DNA of 64,000 nt from Pinus tabuliformis (GCA_031772625.1 CM062814.1:360317750-360381749); one strand, 5' to 3'; shown: positions 1 through 12,000, counted from the first letter of the stretch. The notes: a model not told the origin generated them from the sequence alone. Numbers and translations are program-made.

Positions 1-339
1 CACTAAAACATCCTTTACAGCAGTATTAGGGACATAGGCCAGAATGTGAGAATGTAGGATATATACCCGGAAATCCTTCAATGCCTTCACCAATGCCAGG
101 GCTTGCTTCTCAATGATGTTTCACTTTAAAGCTACATCCCTTATAGCCCTGCTCAAGAATGCAATTGGGCTTTCATGATCCTCTCTCTTCTGTAAGAATA
201 CCGCTGCCATACTGTGCTCAGAAGCAAATGAAAACAATATGAAATCTTGAGTGTAGCCCGGGCTGACTAGAATTGGAGCTGAAGAAAGGGCCAATTCGAC
301 CAAGTTGAAAGATTTTACAGCCTCCTCTATCCATTTCAC
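1..339 (-). pseudogene. Element A native RNase H, start only
   Basis: This continues from RT after a stop near 340. It resembles the RNase H that normally follows Ty3 RT, but the first catalytic motif reads FILFSFASEH, lacking the aspartate usually found at that point. Element C has the same loss (FIIFSFASQH), so it is ancestral to the lineage rather than decay. The domain continues to the window edge. Confidence 0.7.
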
Positions 340-1113
340 CTAGATATCCTTCTTAAGCATGTTGGTCATTTCTCTCAAGTGTTCTACAAGATTAGGCACA
401 AAGCGACACAGAAAATTCATCTTACCATTGAATGATTGTATCTCCATTTTGTTCCTAGGCAGATCGATTTGCTGAATTTCTTGCACACGTGATGGGTCTA
501 TACGAATGCCATCCTTTGAAATGATGTGCCCAAGCAATTTGCCTTCCTCCATGGTGAACAAGCTCTTCTTAGGATTCAGTGGTAGACCTGATATTTCCTG
601 CATTTTTGAAAGACAATTTTTAGGTGATGCATGTGCTCTTCATCAGATTTGGAAAATACCGTCAAATCATCCAAGTACACCACCAAAAACACATCCTTCT
701 CATTTGCAAACGCCAAGTCCATTGCCCACTGAAATGTGGCACCTGCATTCCTTAAACCGAAGGGCATTTTGGCATAGTGAAAGGTTCCCCATGGAGTGGT
801 GAATGCTATCTTGTCTCTATCATCTTCATGGATGGAAATTTTGTTTTTATTCGGAATAACCATCAAGCAGTGACATATGAGATGCCCCCACTACTCGCTG
901 AAGTATATGGTCCATCTTGGGTAGTGGATAGTTGTCCTTCAATGAGACCTTATTTAGATTTCTAAAATCAATGCATAGGCGGATCTCACTGGTCTTCTTG
1001 TGTACAGGCACTATGTTAGATATCCAATCTGAAAATCTGATAGGCACAATGATACCTGATTTGTACAACCGATTTACCTCATTTTCAATAGATGGCAGCA
1101 ACTTTGGATTCAT
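340..1113 (-). pseudogene. Element A reverse transcriptase
   Basis: RNA-dependent DNA polymerase domain, broken into three blocks (847-1113, 576-866, 340-603) by frameshifts. Visible motifs are IRLCIDFRNLNKVSLKDNYPLP, the FTTPWGTF and MPFGLRNAGATFQ blocks, and the catalytic VVYLDDLTVF with intact Y-L-D-D. The thumb reads LLGHIISKDGIRIDP. Near 850-870 the segment equivalent to GFSGFNQILVHPDD in C is scrambled. It is clearly derived from a Ty3-type RT but cannot be translated as one protein. Confidence 0.85.
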
Positions 1114-1193
1114 CCTTCTCAGCTTTTGTCTAAATGGTTTTTGATTGGGCTTGATAGGTATTGTGTGTTGAATAATATTTGTATCATAGGTCT

Positions 1194-1997
1194 TTAAATC
1201 AGAATGGTTGGACGATGCTTGACATGAATTTCAAATTTATTGCTGGAGTTCATGGGGATCTTCAAGCTGCTCGCTGCCTTGGCAAGAGTATCAAGAATAC
1301 TATTTTGCATACGAGGTACACATGTCAAGGTGTATTCTGAAAATAATTTCAAGATGTCTAAAACTGCATTACGGTAGGCCCGCATCCTAGGATGTTTTGC
1401 TTGATACTCACCTCTGACCTGTTTTATTACCAACTCGGAGTCGCCATACACTGAAATCATCTTTGCATTTAGCTTTCTAAGAATCTTCAGGCCAGCAATC
1501 ATAGCTTCATACTCAGCTTCATTATTTGAACATTCAAAGGCCAGCTTGTAAGAGCAAACTCTCACACTGCTAGGCACTTTGTTTGGGGCGGAGAAAGGAC
1601 TGCGTACCCAAATTCCAATTCCAGCACCATCATTCCATACTGCTCCATTGAAATCCATGGCCCACAAGCCATCTTCCTCCTCTTGTAAGTGCTGGAAATC
1701 TATTTTCCATGCCTTGTCTGCTTGTTGTCCAGTACTTTCAGCTGATTGCCCAACATTTTCCTGCTTTTCTTGTCTTTCTTTTTTCAAAATTTCTCTGAAA
1801 TTTTTTGTTATTTCTGGTATGTCATATGCTTCTACTATCTGACTATCTATCTCATTTAAACTATCTAAAAACAAAACAAAAGACTCTAAATCTGTATGTA
1901 CATAATTAATGGGATGATTTATAGGTTTCTCCTTTTTTGTGATCATATATTTCATTTTTTGTTCCCGGTATAACTTCCTCATTTGTCCAGACACCAA
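1194..1997 (-). pseudogene. Element A extra RNase H domain, upstream of RT
   Basis: About 130 residues in this 267-codon block match the RNase H fold found as a second RNase H in plant Tat/Ogre elements. Acidic catalytic positions are visible in order: AMDFNGAV, NNEAEYEAM, YGDSELVIKQV and a final DTLAKAAS. The enzyme would degrade RNA in RNA:DNA hybrids during reverse transcription. Its position between protease and RT is unusual; I know this domain as lying between native RNase H and integrase. The block is open for its whole length although neighbouring domains are frameshifted. Confidence 0.75.
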
Positions 1998-2021
1998 GAT
2001 TGTTGCATAGGAGAAATCCAG

Positions 2022-2555
2022 CTATAGTGTCCCTTTCAATTTCGCTACCCAAGACCTGGAAAGAAGCATGCCACACCTTGGAGGAATATCTGCTACCACC
2101 ACATCCATCAAAACATTTTTCATAGGAAGCTGATCCAAACTCACAACTAAGTCTTTTATGAGACCTATACACCTTACTCTGCTGGAATCGAATGAATAGA
2201 GATCATGATATTGCCGGGTGATGTCCAGAACAATCTTATCCATGATAACCTTGGGCATGAGATTGTGAGAAGCTCCGAAATCGAACATGGCATTGTGTAA
2301 CACAAAATCATGCAATCGTAAACTGATATAGAAGGCTGGCACATCGCTATCAGGAGACTCACCATTCATTGCTGGTCCAAAAATCATTTCAGGATGATCA
2401 TCTTCTACATTTACCATGTCGGACATTGGGTCCAAATTCAACATTTTAGAAATATGTCCTCTATAACTGTTGTTCTTCATTATTTCAGTCAAGGGGATGG
2501 ATACCTTTAACTTAGAAATATCGTTCTCTAGGCTGAAAGCAGGATTTTTTTCCAC
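2022..2555 (-). pseudogene. Element A aspartic protease domain
   Basis: This segment would release the mature Gag and Pol proteins. It reads HNAMFDFGASHNLMPK where element C has HNAMFDSGASHNLMPK, so the catalytic D-S-G triad is D-F-G here and activity is unlikely. The later part (DVVVADIPPRCGMLLSRSW) is the conserved C-terminal half of the domain and is nearly the same in C. It sits between gag (right) and the extra RNase H (left), the same order as in C. Confidence 0.8.
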
Positions 2556-2796
2556 CTCTTTAACTGGGATCTCTTTCCTTTCGTTTTCTTTTGATGTGGC
2601 TGGTTGCTATGATTGTTCTGCTGATTTTGATTTGCTGCTCTCCGGACCAACCACCTCCTTTCCTTTTCTTTGTGTAGCTGATCAATCATTTTTTGTTGTT
2701 ACCCTCCTTCTTCTTCTGAATTGGTTTGGCTGGCACATCTCTATTTCTAAGAGAATATCGTTGTTGTTGTGTGGACAGAGCATTCATATGCCCCCT

Positions 2797-4193
2797 TTAA
2801 TATTCTTCTGATTCTTCTTCCAACACGGTGTCGCTAGCTAGAATAAAATCAGTGTCTTGGTGTGTAGCTGAATTCATTGCACATTCTTCCTCTTCGGTAA
2901 TGTAAGTAGGCAGCTCATCTGGAGTAAAGAGATGGTTTTCTTTGCCTATTACAATCCCGTCCTCATCTGACTCTGGTCCATGCACAAAATTATGTTGCAA
3001 AGGTGTTTGTACCAGCTATTGTGCTGTCTGCTCTTGAGTTCGCTGATCTCTCTGTCTTATTCTATATCGTGGCTGCTGCTAGCCATGAAAGTTAGGATTC
3101 CTAACTTGTGGCTCTACCTTGTCAAGTTTTACCCTTTCAAGCATCTGCCCTACCTTTTTCAGAAGCTGATCCATTGAAGAAGATTCTTCTTTCACGGTGG
3201 TTTTCTTCAATGCTTTCGCTCTAGCTCTTTTAGACAACAGATTTGCCTCAACGCTGACTGCAATTTTCTGCATGTCTTCCATTGTAGCCGGTTCTCTCTC
3301 TCTTAATTGGTATGCCATGTTAGCATCAAAACCATCTGGAAACTTCATCATCGCTAGTCCCATAGGTGGCTTTAGATGGTCTGGAATTTCGCTATATACT
3401 GCATTAAATCTAACACAATAATCTTGGACCGACTCACCGCATTCCGTTTGATTTGTTTATACTCGGCCAGAATTTGAACGGGATTGTTTTTCACTTCCCA
3501 CCAGTTCAAAAATTGTCTTTGTAGTTCACCCAAGGTAGTGATACTTGCAGCAGTCAAACCTTTGAACCATTTCCTCACATCACCTGCAAATTTTTGTACA
3601 AAGAGCCTCATTGCCACGTTCTCTGCATCGATCTTATGAAGTTCATAGAAGTCTGCCATTTTGTCTACATGTTGTTGATCAGTAATGTTGTTAGGAGTGC
3701 CATCAAAAAGTGGGAATTTGCTTTGATAATTCGTTGGCATGTCATCTAGAACTTGGGGCATAACAAGGGGAGCAAAACGGGCAGCCATCATTCTTGGTGG
3801 ATTTGGTCTTAGAGGTGTTGGAGGAGTGTGCACAGTTTGCAAGGGGCTTGCAATTGGAGTTTGGGGCTATGTTGCAATGTAATTATAAATTAATCTATTG
3901 GCTCTTTTTGTTTCAAGGTCTACAAGAAATTGCGGATTGGGGACAATATAATCAACAGCCCTTTCGGATTTAGACTCAAACAGTGATATCTCAAATCGTT
4001 CGTCAAACTCAAGCTCTTCAAGATACTCAAAAATGTAGGGACGTGAATGGGATTTGAACACGGGAGTTATGGTGCTTTCTTGACGAAGGAGTCTTGGGAT
4101 CAAATTGGGGTTTTTGTAAACATGAGGAGGATCTGGGTCTGGATTGGCTCTGGTATATCGCCTCGAAGCCAGCGTGCTATTGAGAAAAATCAC
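2797..4193 (-). pseudogene. Element A gag remnant
   Basis: This is the capsid-precursor region. Open blocks at 3867-4193 and 3372-3842 share a frame; blocks at 3079-3363 and 2797-3000 share another, so a frameshift lies near 3365. The block around 3400-3760 is the retrotransposon gag core, recognisable from FDGTPNN, a WFKGL segment and a final KFPDGFDANMAYQLRER that closely matches C. The N-terminal arm (RRYTRANPDPDPP) is also shared with C. No CCHC zinc knuckle is visible in any frame; the tail is acidic instead. The first codon of the longest block is not ATG, so the true start is unknown. It is non-functional. Confidence 0.75.
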
Positions 4194-4289
4194 AGGACAC
4201 GACCAATGTACTCAGACTTTCCAATCCGAAGCTCATCATCCGGAAGCCTAGAATTATTATGAAACAAGGGGTTTTGATTTTCAACTTGT

Positions 4290-4307
4290 TCCCCAATGGA
4301 GTCGCCA
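4290..4307 (-). promoter_or_regulatory. Element A primer-binding site, tRNA-Arg type
   Basis: On the minus strand this reads TGGCGACTCCATTGGGGA, three bases inside the LTR end. Elements B and C carry the same 18-mer with changes only at positions 11-12. This class of PBS is known from Tat/RIRE2-type plant elements and is thought to pair with a tRNA-Arg 3' end. It fixes A's LTR boundary at 4311. Confidence 0.8.
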
Positions 4308-5785
4308 CTATGTTAGCACCTAAATCTGCCTCAGGCTGAAGGAAGGAAAAAATTAGGGTAACCACAAACCACGCTTAGTCTGGTAGCTAGCCCTACCAGA
4401 GCAAGAGAGGGCTCTCTCCGAGTCAGGCTCAACTAATATATAATTGAAAAAGGTCTCAGATGACTTACAATGAAATATTTACCTTAGGCTAGTAAGTGAA
4501 TAGGGATTCGGGAAACAATTTTATGAATGACCGAGCTTCGAGGATGTTATGGGACCGGCGATCAGCAAAGAACAGAGAACTTAATATGAAGGCACAGATT
4601 ATTCCGTGAGGCAAGGCAGGCGGAAAGTGTAGCAATTTTAGTTTGAGGTAATGCGGAATGAAAAGATTGTTGAAGAAAGTGAAAAGGGCATAGTTACATG
4701 AATCCTTTTCAACAAAAGAAGAACACTGAACATGAAATTTTCCCACAGGCAGAGCAATAACATTGAATTCTACCTAATATCACTCAGAAAATTTCACTGG
4801 AGATAAGCATGAATTGAATTATGAAGCATAACAAATACATATGAAAACATAAGGGACACATTTTCTACACTCACAACCACAAGAATCTCACCAAACAGAG
4901 CCACTGTCATTCATTAATTCTCTGTCAAAATTACACAGTGAAGAAACAGAGTTTCTTTCCCACAGTTTCCCAGAAGTTACAAGCCAACCAACCCTTTGAA
5001 AATAACTTGCATACAATATATAGAATGTGTGAGGAAGAGATAGAACGCCTAGGGGTTGGGAAGTTACTCGAATCATTACAAAGTGGAGATGGAGATCCAA
5101 CCATCAGCTACAGGTGCAGCGCTGCAAACATGACATTTCGCATTGGGTGACCGTTTGCCTTCCTTTGCCACTTGGATAGAAGCCAATCTGGAGAAAAAAA
5201 CTCTTTAAATGCCACATTTTGTGCCAAAAAACCAAAGTGTAGATGACCGGGCCCACTTGGAGAAGTTGCGAACCAAAATTTCGCGAAACACAAGAAAATT
5301 GGCAATTTTTCCTCTGTGCGCCGTGCCATTTTCTCTCTGCGTCGCGCTACTTTGGGGCCTATTTTGGGGCACTTGTAGGTGTCCAAAATATGCCCACGTA
5401 GGCTTTTTGGAAATCCCGTCTTGTCTACTTTCTAACCCCACTGGAATTTTTGAATTTGGTGCTCATTTGCCCCTCCAAATCTTCATTCTCCCAAGACTGC
5501 TTTCTATGTGTCAAAGTGGCAGAGATGCCATTTTTGGGTGTTTTTTGACCTTTAGGAGACCCAGATCTTGCCCAAATCTCTTGTCCGGATGACAGTAGTC
5601 ATAATTTTCAATGTTGAATCCAAATCTTCAAGCCATTTCTCAATTGAAGCCTATAATTTTAGCGTCGCGCCAATGGCGTTGCGCACAGGGAGAAAATCCC
5701 TATTTTTGCCCAAAAATTTCCCTGTGACCAAAATTTGCCCAAATTTTTTGAAATTTGGGCTGGAAGTTTTCAATGGGGTGCCATG

Positions 5786-6106
5786 CTAAGCCAAGGAAAC
5801 CTCAGCCAAGATCCTAATCCTATCTTTCTCTTTTGCCCATTTTTCCCTTCTTGTTGCTTTCCTCAGTTTTGCTTTCAAGTTCCTTATCCGAGCCTGTGCA
5901 CTCATGTTTTGCACCCTGTAATGGAAAGCCATATGTCTCAAAAGAGAAAGGTACTGGTTGGCTTTGTCCAGTAGCCTCTCCAAATGCATGTTGACCCTCT
6001 CAAGGTTGGCCTCCCGATAGTCATTGATTGCTTGCTCCAAAGATGTGAGTGCAACCCTTCTTCTTTGAGCAGCCTGGCAATGCTCATGGATGTTCTGCAG
6101 CTCCAT
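5786..6106 (-). pseudogene. Element A LTR ORF, C-terminal coiled-coil part
   Basis: A 106-codon block rich in Leu, Glu, Arg and Ala and without Pro, predicted to be helical or coiled coil. The same frame can be followed upstream to about 6260 with only TAG stops, so the original protein was longer. The end lies 1475 bases inside the LTR; the ORF in C's LTR ends 1267 bases inside, an equivalent place. Its N-terminal parts lie beyond the nested insertions, at 15420-15936, 24016-24076 and 45317-45407. Function unknown. Confidence 0.55.
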
Positions 6107-6606
6107 GATCGTCTGTTGGTCCTCAAGTTGTTTCTTCCTCTACTCCAGGTAGTTCATGTTCCATTTTGCCCTCTCTAAGTCAAGGGACAAGGAGTCAATC
6201 ACTGACTGCTACTCCTGGATGATCTTTGTGAGCTCCTCATTTGTTGGTTCTGCATCTGTCTCATCATCATGGAGGAGAACAAACTTGGTCTCTCACTCAC
6301 CTGATGGTCCTTCCTCCTACACTGGCTACTTACCTTTACCCTGTTCCTATGGTTCTGGTGTCGGAAGAGAGGCCCCTTCCACCCCGGGTGGAGATAACAA
6401 CTTGCTTGCTACTGCAAATAAAGGTATATTGCCTTTCTGATAGGTGATGTACACTGGCATAGTGGCAGTCTCATGTCGCTCAACTAATGAGATGGGCCCC
6501 CTACCTCATGATCTACCTCTAAAACCACCTGTGGAGCACTGAAGAAGTCACGGGAGATGAAGTCCTCCCAAGCAATACCCTGCAATCCAAATTGATGGTC
6601 TACCAA

Positions 6607-6611
6607 AATCC
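6607..6611. repeat. Target-site duplication of the copia element, left copy
   Basis: AATCC directly precedes the left LTR and is repeated at 15415-15419 directly after the right LTR. Confidence 0.9.
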
Positions 6612-6686
6612 TGTTGGAAATAATACTGAGAGGGGGGGTGAATCAGTATTATCAGATTAATCAAACTTTTCAAATGCCCAAAAACA

Positions 6687-6752
6687 TATACGCTACTTCA
6701 GTTAAGTGAACCAGCGTGTACACGCTACTGTGACGAAGTAAAAAAGCGTATA
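6687..6752. repeat. Pair of 34-bp inverted-repeat modules in the copia LTR (copy at 14027-14092)
   Basis: Two adjoining 34-bp units share a TA. Each begins TAYACGC and ends GCGTRTA, so each can form an imperfect hairpin. Further pairs lie at 7354-7417 and 7876-7941, with equivalents in the 5' LTR. Confidence 0.7.
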
Positions 6753-7709
6753 AGCAGAAAACTCACAATTTAGTTGGCTTATTCTTCAATTAAGTGCATC
6801 AGGACATTATTCATCATATTAACAGTAAACATGTGCAGTATAACAGAACAGATAAAAAGCCACACACATGAACACCAAGATATAAGGTGGAAACCCAATG
6901 TGGGTGAAAACCACCTGCTGCAAGTTGTCTCTATCTTTCTTAATATGAAACTTCAGTTTACAATCTTTTGTACTGGTGCAGCCTTATACCAGTACGCAGG
7001 CTACAACCTGCAGAAGGCTTCAACCTTCTCTCGTTCTCCAAACTTCCTTGGAAGGGAGCTCCAACCCCCTTTTTTCTTTTGTACTAGCCAAGATACTAGT
7101 ACGTAGGTGCTGACCTACAATCTTCCTTCTTCCAGGTATCACTTTTCATACATTTTCAGACTTGGATATTCCTGAAGCACAACATTACAATCTGAAGACC
7201 ACAATTCATTCAATTTTCACAACAGATCATCCAACTTTGAATCACTGAACCACTGAACCCTGTCAATCACCAGTTACCAGAACACAGAGCAGACTACAGA
7301 ACTCTGTAATAACAGTCAGACCCCACTGTAAACTCAAATCAAGCTTCAAAAGATATACGCTACTTTAATGAGCAGAAACCGCGTATACACGCGCTTTTAC
7401 CGAAGCCAACCTGCGTACAGATCTAAAAATAAACTTTCTCAATTTGCAGCTGTACCAGATATTAGTTAGACTCAGAACGTAACATTGCGACAATATGCAG
7501 ATCTAGAAATACGCATAATCAACCATATCATGATAGTGCATTTCAAACCATTTGATCCCGATCTCTCCTTAGATCTAGTTCTCCATCAACCGATGAGATC
7601 TCTCCTTAGCTCAGATCAACCAACTCAGAACCTGCATATCAGATCTCTTTCTCTCTTAGATATTCATGCCTTGTCAAAAGATGATCTTTGCCTAATGATC
7701 TTCTTCTCC

Positions 7710-7716
7710 TTATATA
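7710..7716 (-). promoter_or_regulatory. Copia LTR TATA box, with the same site at 15049-15055
   Basis: Minus strand reads GGCTATATAAGGAG. In the 5' LTR the equivalent site is 15049-15055, about 360 bases into the LTR, which suits a U3/R boundary. This would be the promoter of the genomic RNA. Confidence 0.6.
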
Positions 7717-7875
7717 GCCTTAGGCCTTTCTCAATACCAAGAGCCAAAACCATAGTAACACAATACCATCAACTTTAAAACTAGGGATCGACACGCCCGT
7801 CGAGACATAATGGTCCGAAATCATAGGCACAACTTCCAAGGTCTAACCACCATGAACCAAAGGAACCTTTCCACA

Positions 7876-7941
7876 TACACGCGCTTTTTCTGAATCTAAC
7901 TTGCGTGTACACGCGACTTGGGCTTAACGAAAGAGCGTGTA
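7876..7941. repeat. Third pair of 34-bp inverted-repeat modules, in the presumed U3
   Basis: Units at 7876-7909 and 7908-7941 start TACACGCG and end GCGTGTA. They lie upstream of the TATA box in transcriptional sense, so they could act in transcriptional control; this is inference. Confidence 0.65.
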
Positions 7942-8075
7942 TGAGCTTTCTTGCCATGCTGTACTGAGATCTGTCTTCTGATTGAGTTGCCATCACCTGT
8001 ACTAACCTTTGAGCACCTGTACCATCCACTGAGTGAGTTGCCATCAAGGACAACACTTGAACCATAATGCCAACA

Positions 8076-8091
8076 ATCTCCCCCTTTGGAC
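8076..8091 (-). promoter_or_regulatory. Copia polypurine tract
   Basis: Minus strand reads TCCAAAGGGGGAGAT directly against the 3' LTR start, the classic primer for plus-strand DNA. The 11-mer CTCCCCCTTTG (plus strand) at 8078-8088 is repeated exactly at 8120-8130 and 8239-8249. Confidence 0.85.
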
Positions 8092-9038
8092 TTGATGGCA
8101 ACCACCACACCAAGTCACTCTCCCCCTTTGACATCAAGGGCAAAGGGAGGACCAAGATATTCTCTTCCTTGGTAATCCTTCTGCTGTCCATACTGTTGTC
8201 CATACTCCCCTGAGTACATGCTGAAATCTCCAAGTGTGCTCCCCCTTTGTGAATGCCAAAGAGTACCAATCTATCCATCCTGCTCACCAAGTGCTGTTCA
8301 TGCTCCCCTTGACTGTAGGCAAGATCTGCAAAAGATGTTCTTCAAGAAGAACATGACTCTATACATCATAAAAGACCTTCCTATCACCAAAGACTCATAC
8401 ATACATCCATTTCTCAACTAAGTGAGGATATACAAAAAAATGACTCATCCACCCAACCAAGTGAGGATACATCAATATTGACTCATCCACCTAACCATGA
8501 TAATACATGAACATTTCATCATTCATCCCAGGCATAGTGGGGAAACCAACAAAGGCCGTTACATGACCTTGACACCATAAAAGAGACAAGAGAGATACAT
8601 GACATAGAGACAACAGATCTAGACCAAGACTTAGGAAAGACATCAGCAGCATCTGATAAACATCTTGTTAGATCAGCAACTAGAATTTCTTTCTGAGCTC
8701 CTTCTCCTGAAACCAACAACCAAAAACATCTGAATGCCAACAATGCTTTATGAGACTTTTGAGCTGCTCCCCCTGAACCTGTGCCTGTTGCACTCCCTGA
8801 AACTGTGCCTGAATAATTCTGACATTCCTATTGCTGTTCAGAACTTCAGAGTTTTCCCTTGCTGTTCAGAACTTCATATACGCGTTTTCTCCTGTATAAA
8901 ACATCGTATGTACGCGGATATTCTTTCTGCAACAAGCGTCCAGCATACACGCGACTTTCCCACCCTGAATCCGCGTGTATACGCTCATACTACTTCCGTA
9001 ACCTGCGTATACCAACTTTTCTGTAGAACAAACAAATT
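8092..9038 (-). other. Copia 3' untranslated region
   Basis: Between the pol stop and the polypurine tract. No env-like ORF is present. It holds two extra polypurine-like tracts (8120-8130, 8239-8249) and, at 8877-9011, four more modules of the 34-bp inverted-repeat type found in the LTR. Confidence 0.7.
8877..9011. repeat. Four tandem inverted-repeat modules after copia pol
   Basis: Units at 8877-8912, 8911-8942, 8946-8979 and 8978-9011 have TAYACGC-type starts and GCGT-type ends. Two are exactly 34 bp. They repeat the LTR modules in a second location. Confidence 0.65.
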
Positions 9039-12000
9039 TCAACAACAGGATGAAGCATTAACTACTCCCAGCTTTTGTCTGAGATATTCAAAAGTTTCCC
9101 TGGGCAGTGGTTTTGTGAGAATATCAGCAACTTGCTCCTTAGAAGGAACATACTCCAACTTGACCTTCTGTTCAAGCACTTGTTCCCGAAGAAAATGGTA
9201 CTTGATTGGTATGTGCTTGGTCTTTGAGTGCATGACTGGATTCTTTGAAATGCTGATTGCACTTGTATTATCACATAAGATAGAGACAGGTGGAGTGCAA
9301 GTGATTTGAAAGTCCTGCAAGGTCTGCATCATCCAAAGAAGTTGTGTGCAACAAGATGCTGCAGCCACATATTCTGCTTCAGCTGTAGATAAGGCAATCG
9401 AACTTTGTTTCTTGCTGAACCAAGATACTAATCTGGAACCCATGAAGAAAGCACCTCCACTTGTGCTTTTCCTATCATCCACACTTCCAGCCCAATCTGC
9501 ATCTGTGTAAGCATGAAGAGTGAGATCAGTATTTCTAGGATACCATAAGCCATAGTTTTGGGTCCCTTGAAGATATTTGAAGATTCTTTTGACTGCCTGA
9601 AGATGAGTTTCCTTTGGGTTGGCTTGAAATCTTCCAACCATTCCTACTGCATGTGTAATATCTGGTCGAGTACCTGTCAAATAAAGCAAACTCCCAATCA
9701 TGGATCTATAAGTGGGTTGGTGGACTGCTGCTGATTCATCATTTGCACTGAGGCTGCATCCTGTAACCATGGGTGTACATACTGGTTTTGACTCTTCCAT
9801 GCCATACTTCTTCAAGATCTGCTTGAGGTATTTGGTTTGAGACAAGAAGATACCTCCTTCATTTTGTTGGATTTGCAATCCAAGAAAATATGTCAATTCT
9901 CCAAGAAGTGACATTTCGAATTCTTTCTGCATAACCAAGGCAAAGTTTTGACTCATAGTCTCTTCATTGCTGCCAAAAACAATATCATCTACATAAACAA
10001 CAAGAATTAGCAATTTGTTATTTTCAACTTTTATATAGAGATTGCTATCTGCTGATCCTTTTGAAAAGCCTTGTTGGTGAAGATATTTGTCCAACCGATA
10101 GTACCAAGCCCTTGGAGCTTGTTTGAGCCCATAGAGAGCCTTTTTCAATCTGCATACAAGGTTTGGATCATTCCCAAGAATGAACCCATCTGGCTGCTCA
10201 ATATATACTTCTTCTTCTAAGTCTCCATTCAGGAAGGCTGATTTCACGTCCATTTGAAATACCTTGAAGTTTTGAAAGCTTGAGAGAGCAAGGAACATTC
10301 GGATGGCCTCTAGTCTTGCCACAGGAGCAAAGGTCTCTTCAAAATCTATTCCTTCTTGCTGTGCATACCCTTTACAAACAAGTCTGGCCTTGTTTCTAAT
10401 TACTTCTCCATTTTCATTTAACTTATTCTTGAAGACCCATTTTGTTCCTATTACATTCTTATCTTTTGGTCTAGGAACTAATTCCCAAGTGTTGTTCCTT
10501 TCGATTTGCTCAAGTTCTTCATCCATTGCTTTGACCCAACATTCATCTTTGCATGCTTCTTTCACATTTTGTGGTTCAATGGAGGAGAGTAGAGCCAAGT
10601 AGCTTGAAGCTTCTGCAAGTGTCCTTCTTGTTTGTACTCCTGCTTCTTTCTGCCCCACAATCTGAGTTTCTGGATGATTCTTTTGGACATATCTGGATGG
10701 AGTCTTCTCTTCTATTCTTGTCTGCTCCTCTGGTTCTTCTTGAGATTCTTCTTCTTCTTGAGGTTCTTCTTCTTCATCATTTCGCCTTTGAGAGTAACCT
10801 TCATCTTCTTCATGATGAACTTGCCTAGGAATATATCCCTTCTCATCAACCACTATATCAATACTGTCAACAATTCTGCCAAGTCTTTTATTGTAGCACT
10901 TGTATGCTTTGCTATGTGGAGAATAACCAAGAAGAATGCCCTCATCTGCTCTAGGTTCAAGTTTGCCAAGTTGCTCATCAGTATTCTTAATATAACATTT
11001 GCTCCCAAAGATTTTGAAATGCTTCACGGAAGGAGTTTTACCACTCCAAAGCTCATGAGGTGTTTGAGTGCTGTTTACTCGGACATTTGTTTTGTTAAGA
11101 ATGATAACAGCAGCATGTGCGGCTTCTCCCCAGAAGGTTGCAGGAGTACCTGATTCATCGAGCATAGCACGAGCCATTTGTTGGATAGTTCTGTTCATTC
11201 TTTCCACAACCCCATTTTGCTGAGGAGTTCTAGCTGTAGAGAATTCTCTTCTTATCCCATGTTCATCGCAGAAATCAAAAAATTCATTTGATGTGAACTC
11301 CCCACCTCTGTCAGATCTGAGGCACTTGATTTTGTGTCCTGATTCATTTTCAGCCAATGCTTTGAAGGATTTGAATTTTTCGAATGCTTCATCTTTGTGC
11401 TTCATAAGCCCTAACCAAACAAACCTTGAGAAATCATCAATGAATAATATCAGATATTCTTCTCCTCGAGGTGTCCTTTTCCTAAATGGACCACATACAT
11501 CTGTATGGACTAGCTCAAGAGGCAAGCTAGCTGATCCTTCCTTCTCTGGAAAGTTAGTTCTGGTCTGCTTTCCAAACTGACAAGATTTGCATATGGTGTT
11601 GTCTGGAATTTTGATATCTGGAAGATCGCGAACTGCCTGATATTTGCATGCTTTCCTTATTTGTGAGAAGCTTAGATGTCCCAACCTTCGATGCCATAAC
11701 CAGTGCTCTTCATCCTTGCTAAGATAGCATTGTTGTTGTCCTTCTTCAAATATGTACAGATTATTTGGAGTTCTTTTGCCTTTGAGAACTGTTTTACCTG
11801 TATCAAGATCACGAACAAGACATCCATTCGATCTGAAAATAACCTCTGTTTTTTGATCACACATCTGGCTGACACTTAGAAGATTATGCTTCAATCCATC
11901 AACATACAAAACATTTCCAGCCTTGACCTTTTCTTTCAAAGGAGCAATACCTTTTCCTTTTATAGTTGCAGGAGTATCATTTCCAAAAGAAACTTTCTTT

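Larger units (their letters stand above)
1..4310 (-). mobile_element. Element A: internal region of an old Tat/Ogre-type Ty3 retrotransposon, cut by the window edge
   Basis: Read on the minus strand, this stretch runs from a primer-binding site beside the LTR at 4311 through gag, protease, an extra RNase H, reverse transcriptase and the start of native RNase H, then leaves the window at base 1. Domain order and many residues match element C at 31621-37827, so the two belong to one lineage. Several frameshifts and stops divide it, so it is not autonomous. Integrase and the downstream LTR would lie left of the window. Domain identities are by eye; the Tat-type assignment rests on the PBS class, the dual RNase H and the resemblance to C. 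Confidence 0.85.
4311..6611 (-). mobile_element. Element A upstream LTR, segment 1 of 4
   Basis: The LTR starts TGTTAGCACC on the plus strand, immediately after the PBS. The first 130 bases resemble the start of C's LTR, including a GGTAACCAC...AACCA block and AGAGAGGGCTCTCTC. It is interrupted by the copia insertion after 6611 and continues at 15420. The right end of this LTR is not found; a terminal TAACA is absent before 46106. Bases 4380-5780 hold no gene I can support; 5200-5760 has CGC-rich and G/C-run stretches. Confidence 0.75.
6612..8075 (-). repeat. Copia 3' LTR, 1464 bp
   Basis: Begins TGTTGGAAAT and ends ATGCCAACA on the plus strand; inverted ends TGTTGG/CCAACA. It holds a minus-strand TATA box at 7710-7716 and three tandem pairs of 34-bp inverted-repeat modules. 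Open frames inside it are short and not convincing genes. Confidence 0.93.

Noticed and set aside
7485-7778. 97-codon plus-strand frame in both copia LTRs
   Set aside because: Antisense to the element, inside the LTR, and identical because the LTRs are young; no sign of a protein family.
6687-7941. CRISPR-like array
   Set aside because: The units are inverted repeats with variable centres in an LTR, with no constant repeat and spacer pattern, in a plant retroelement.
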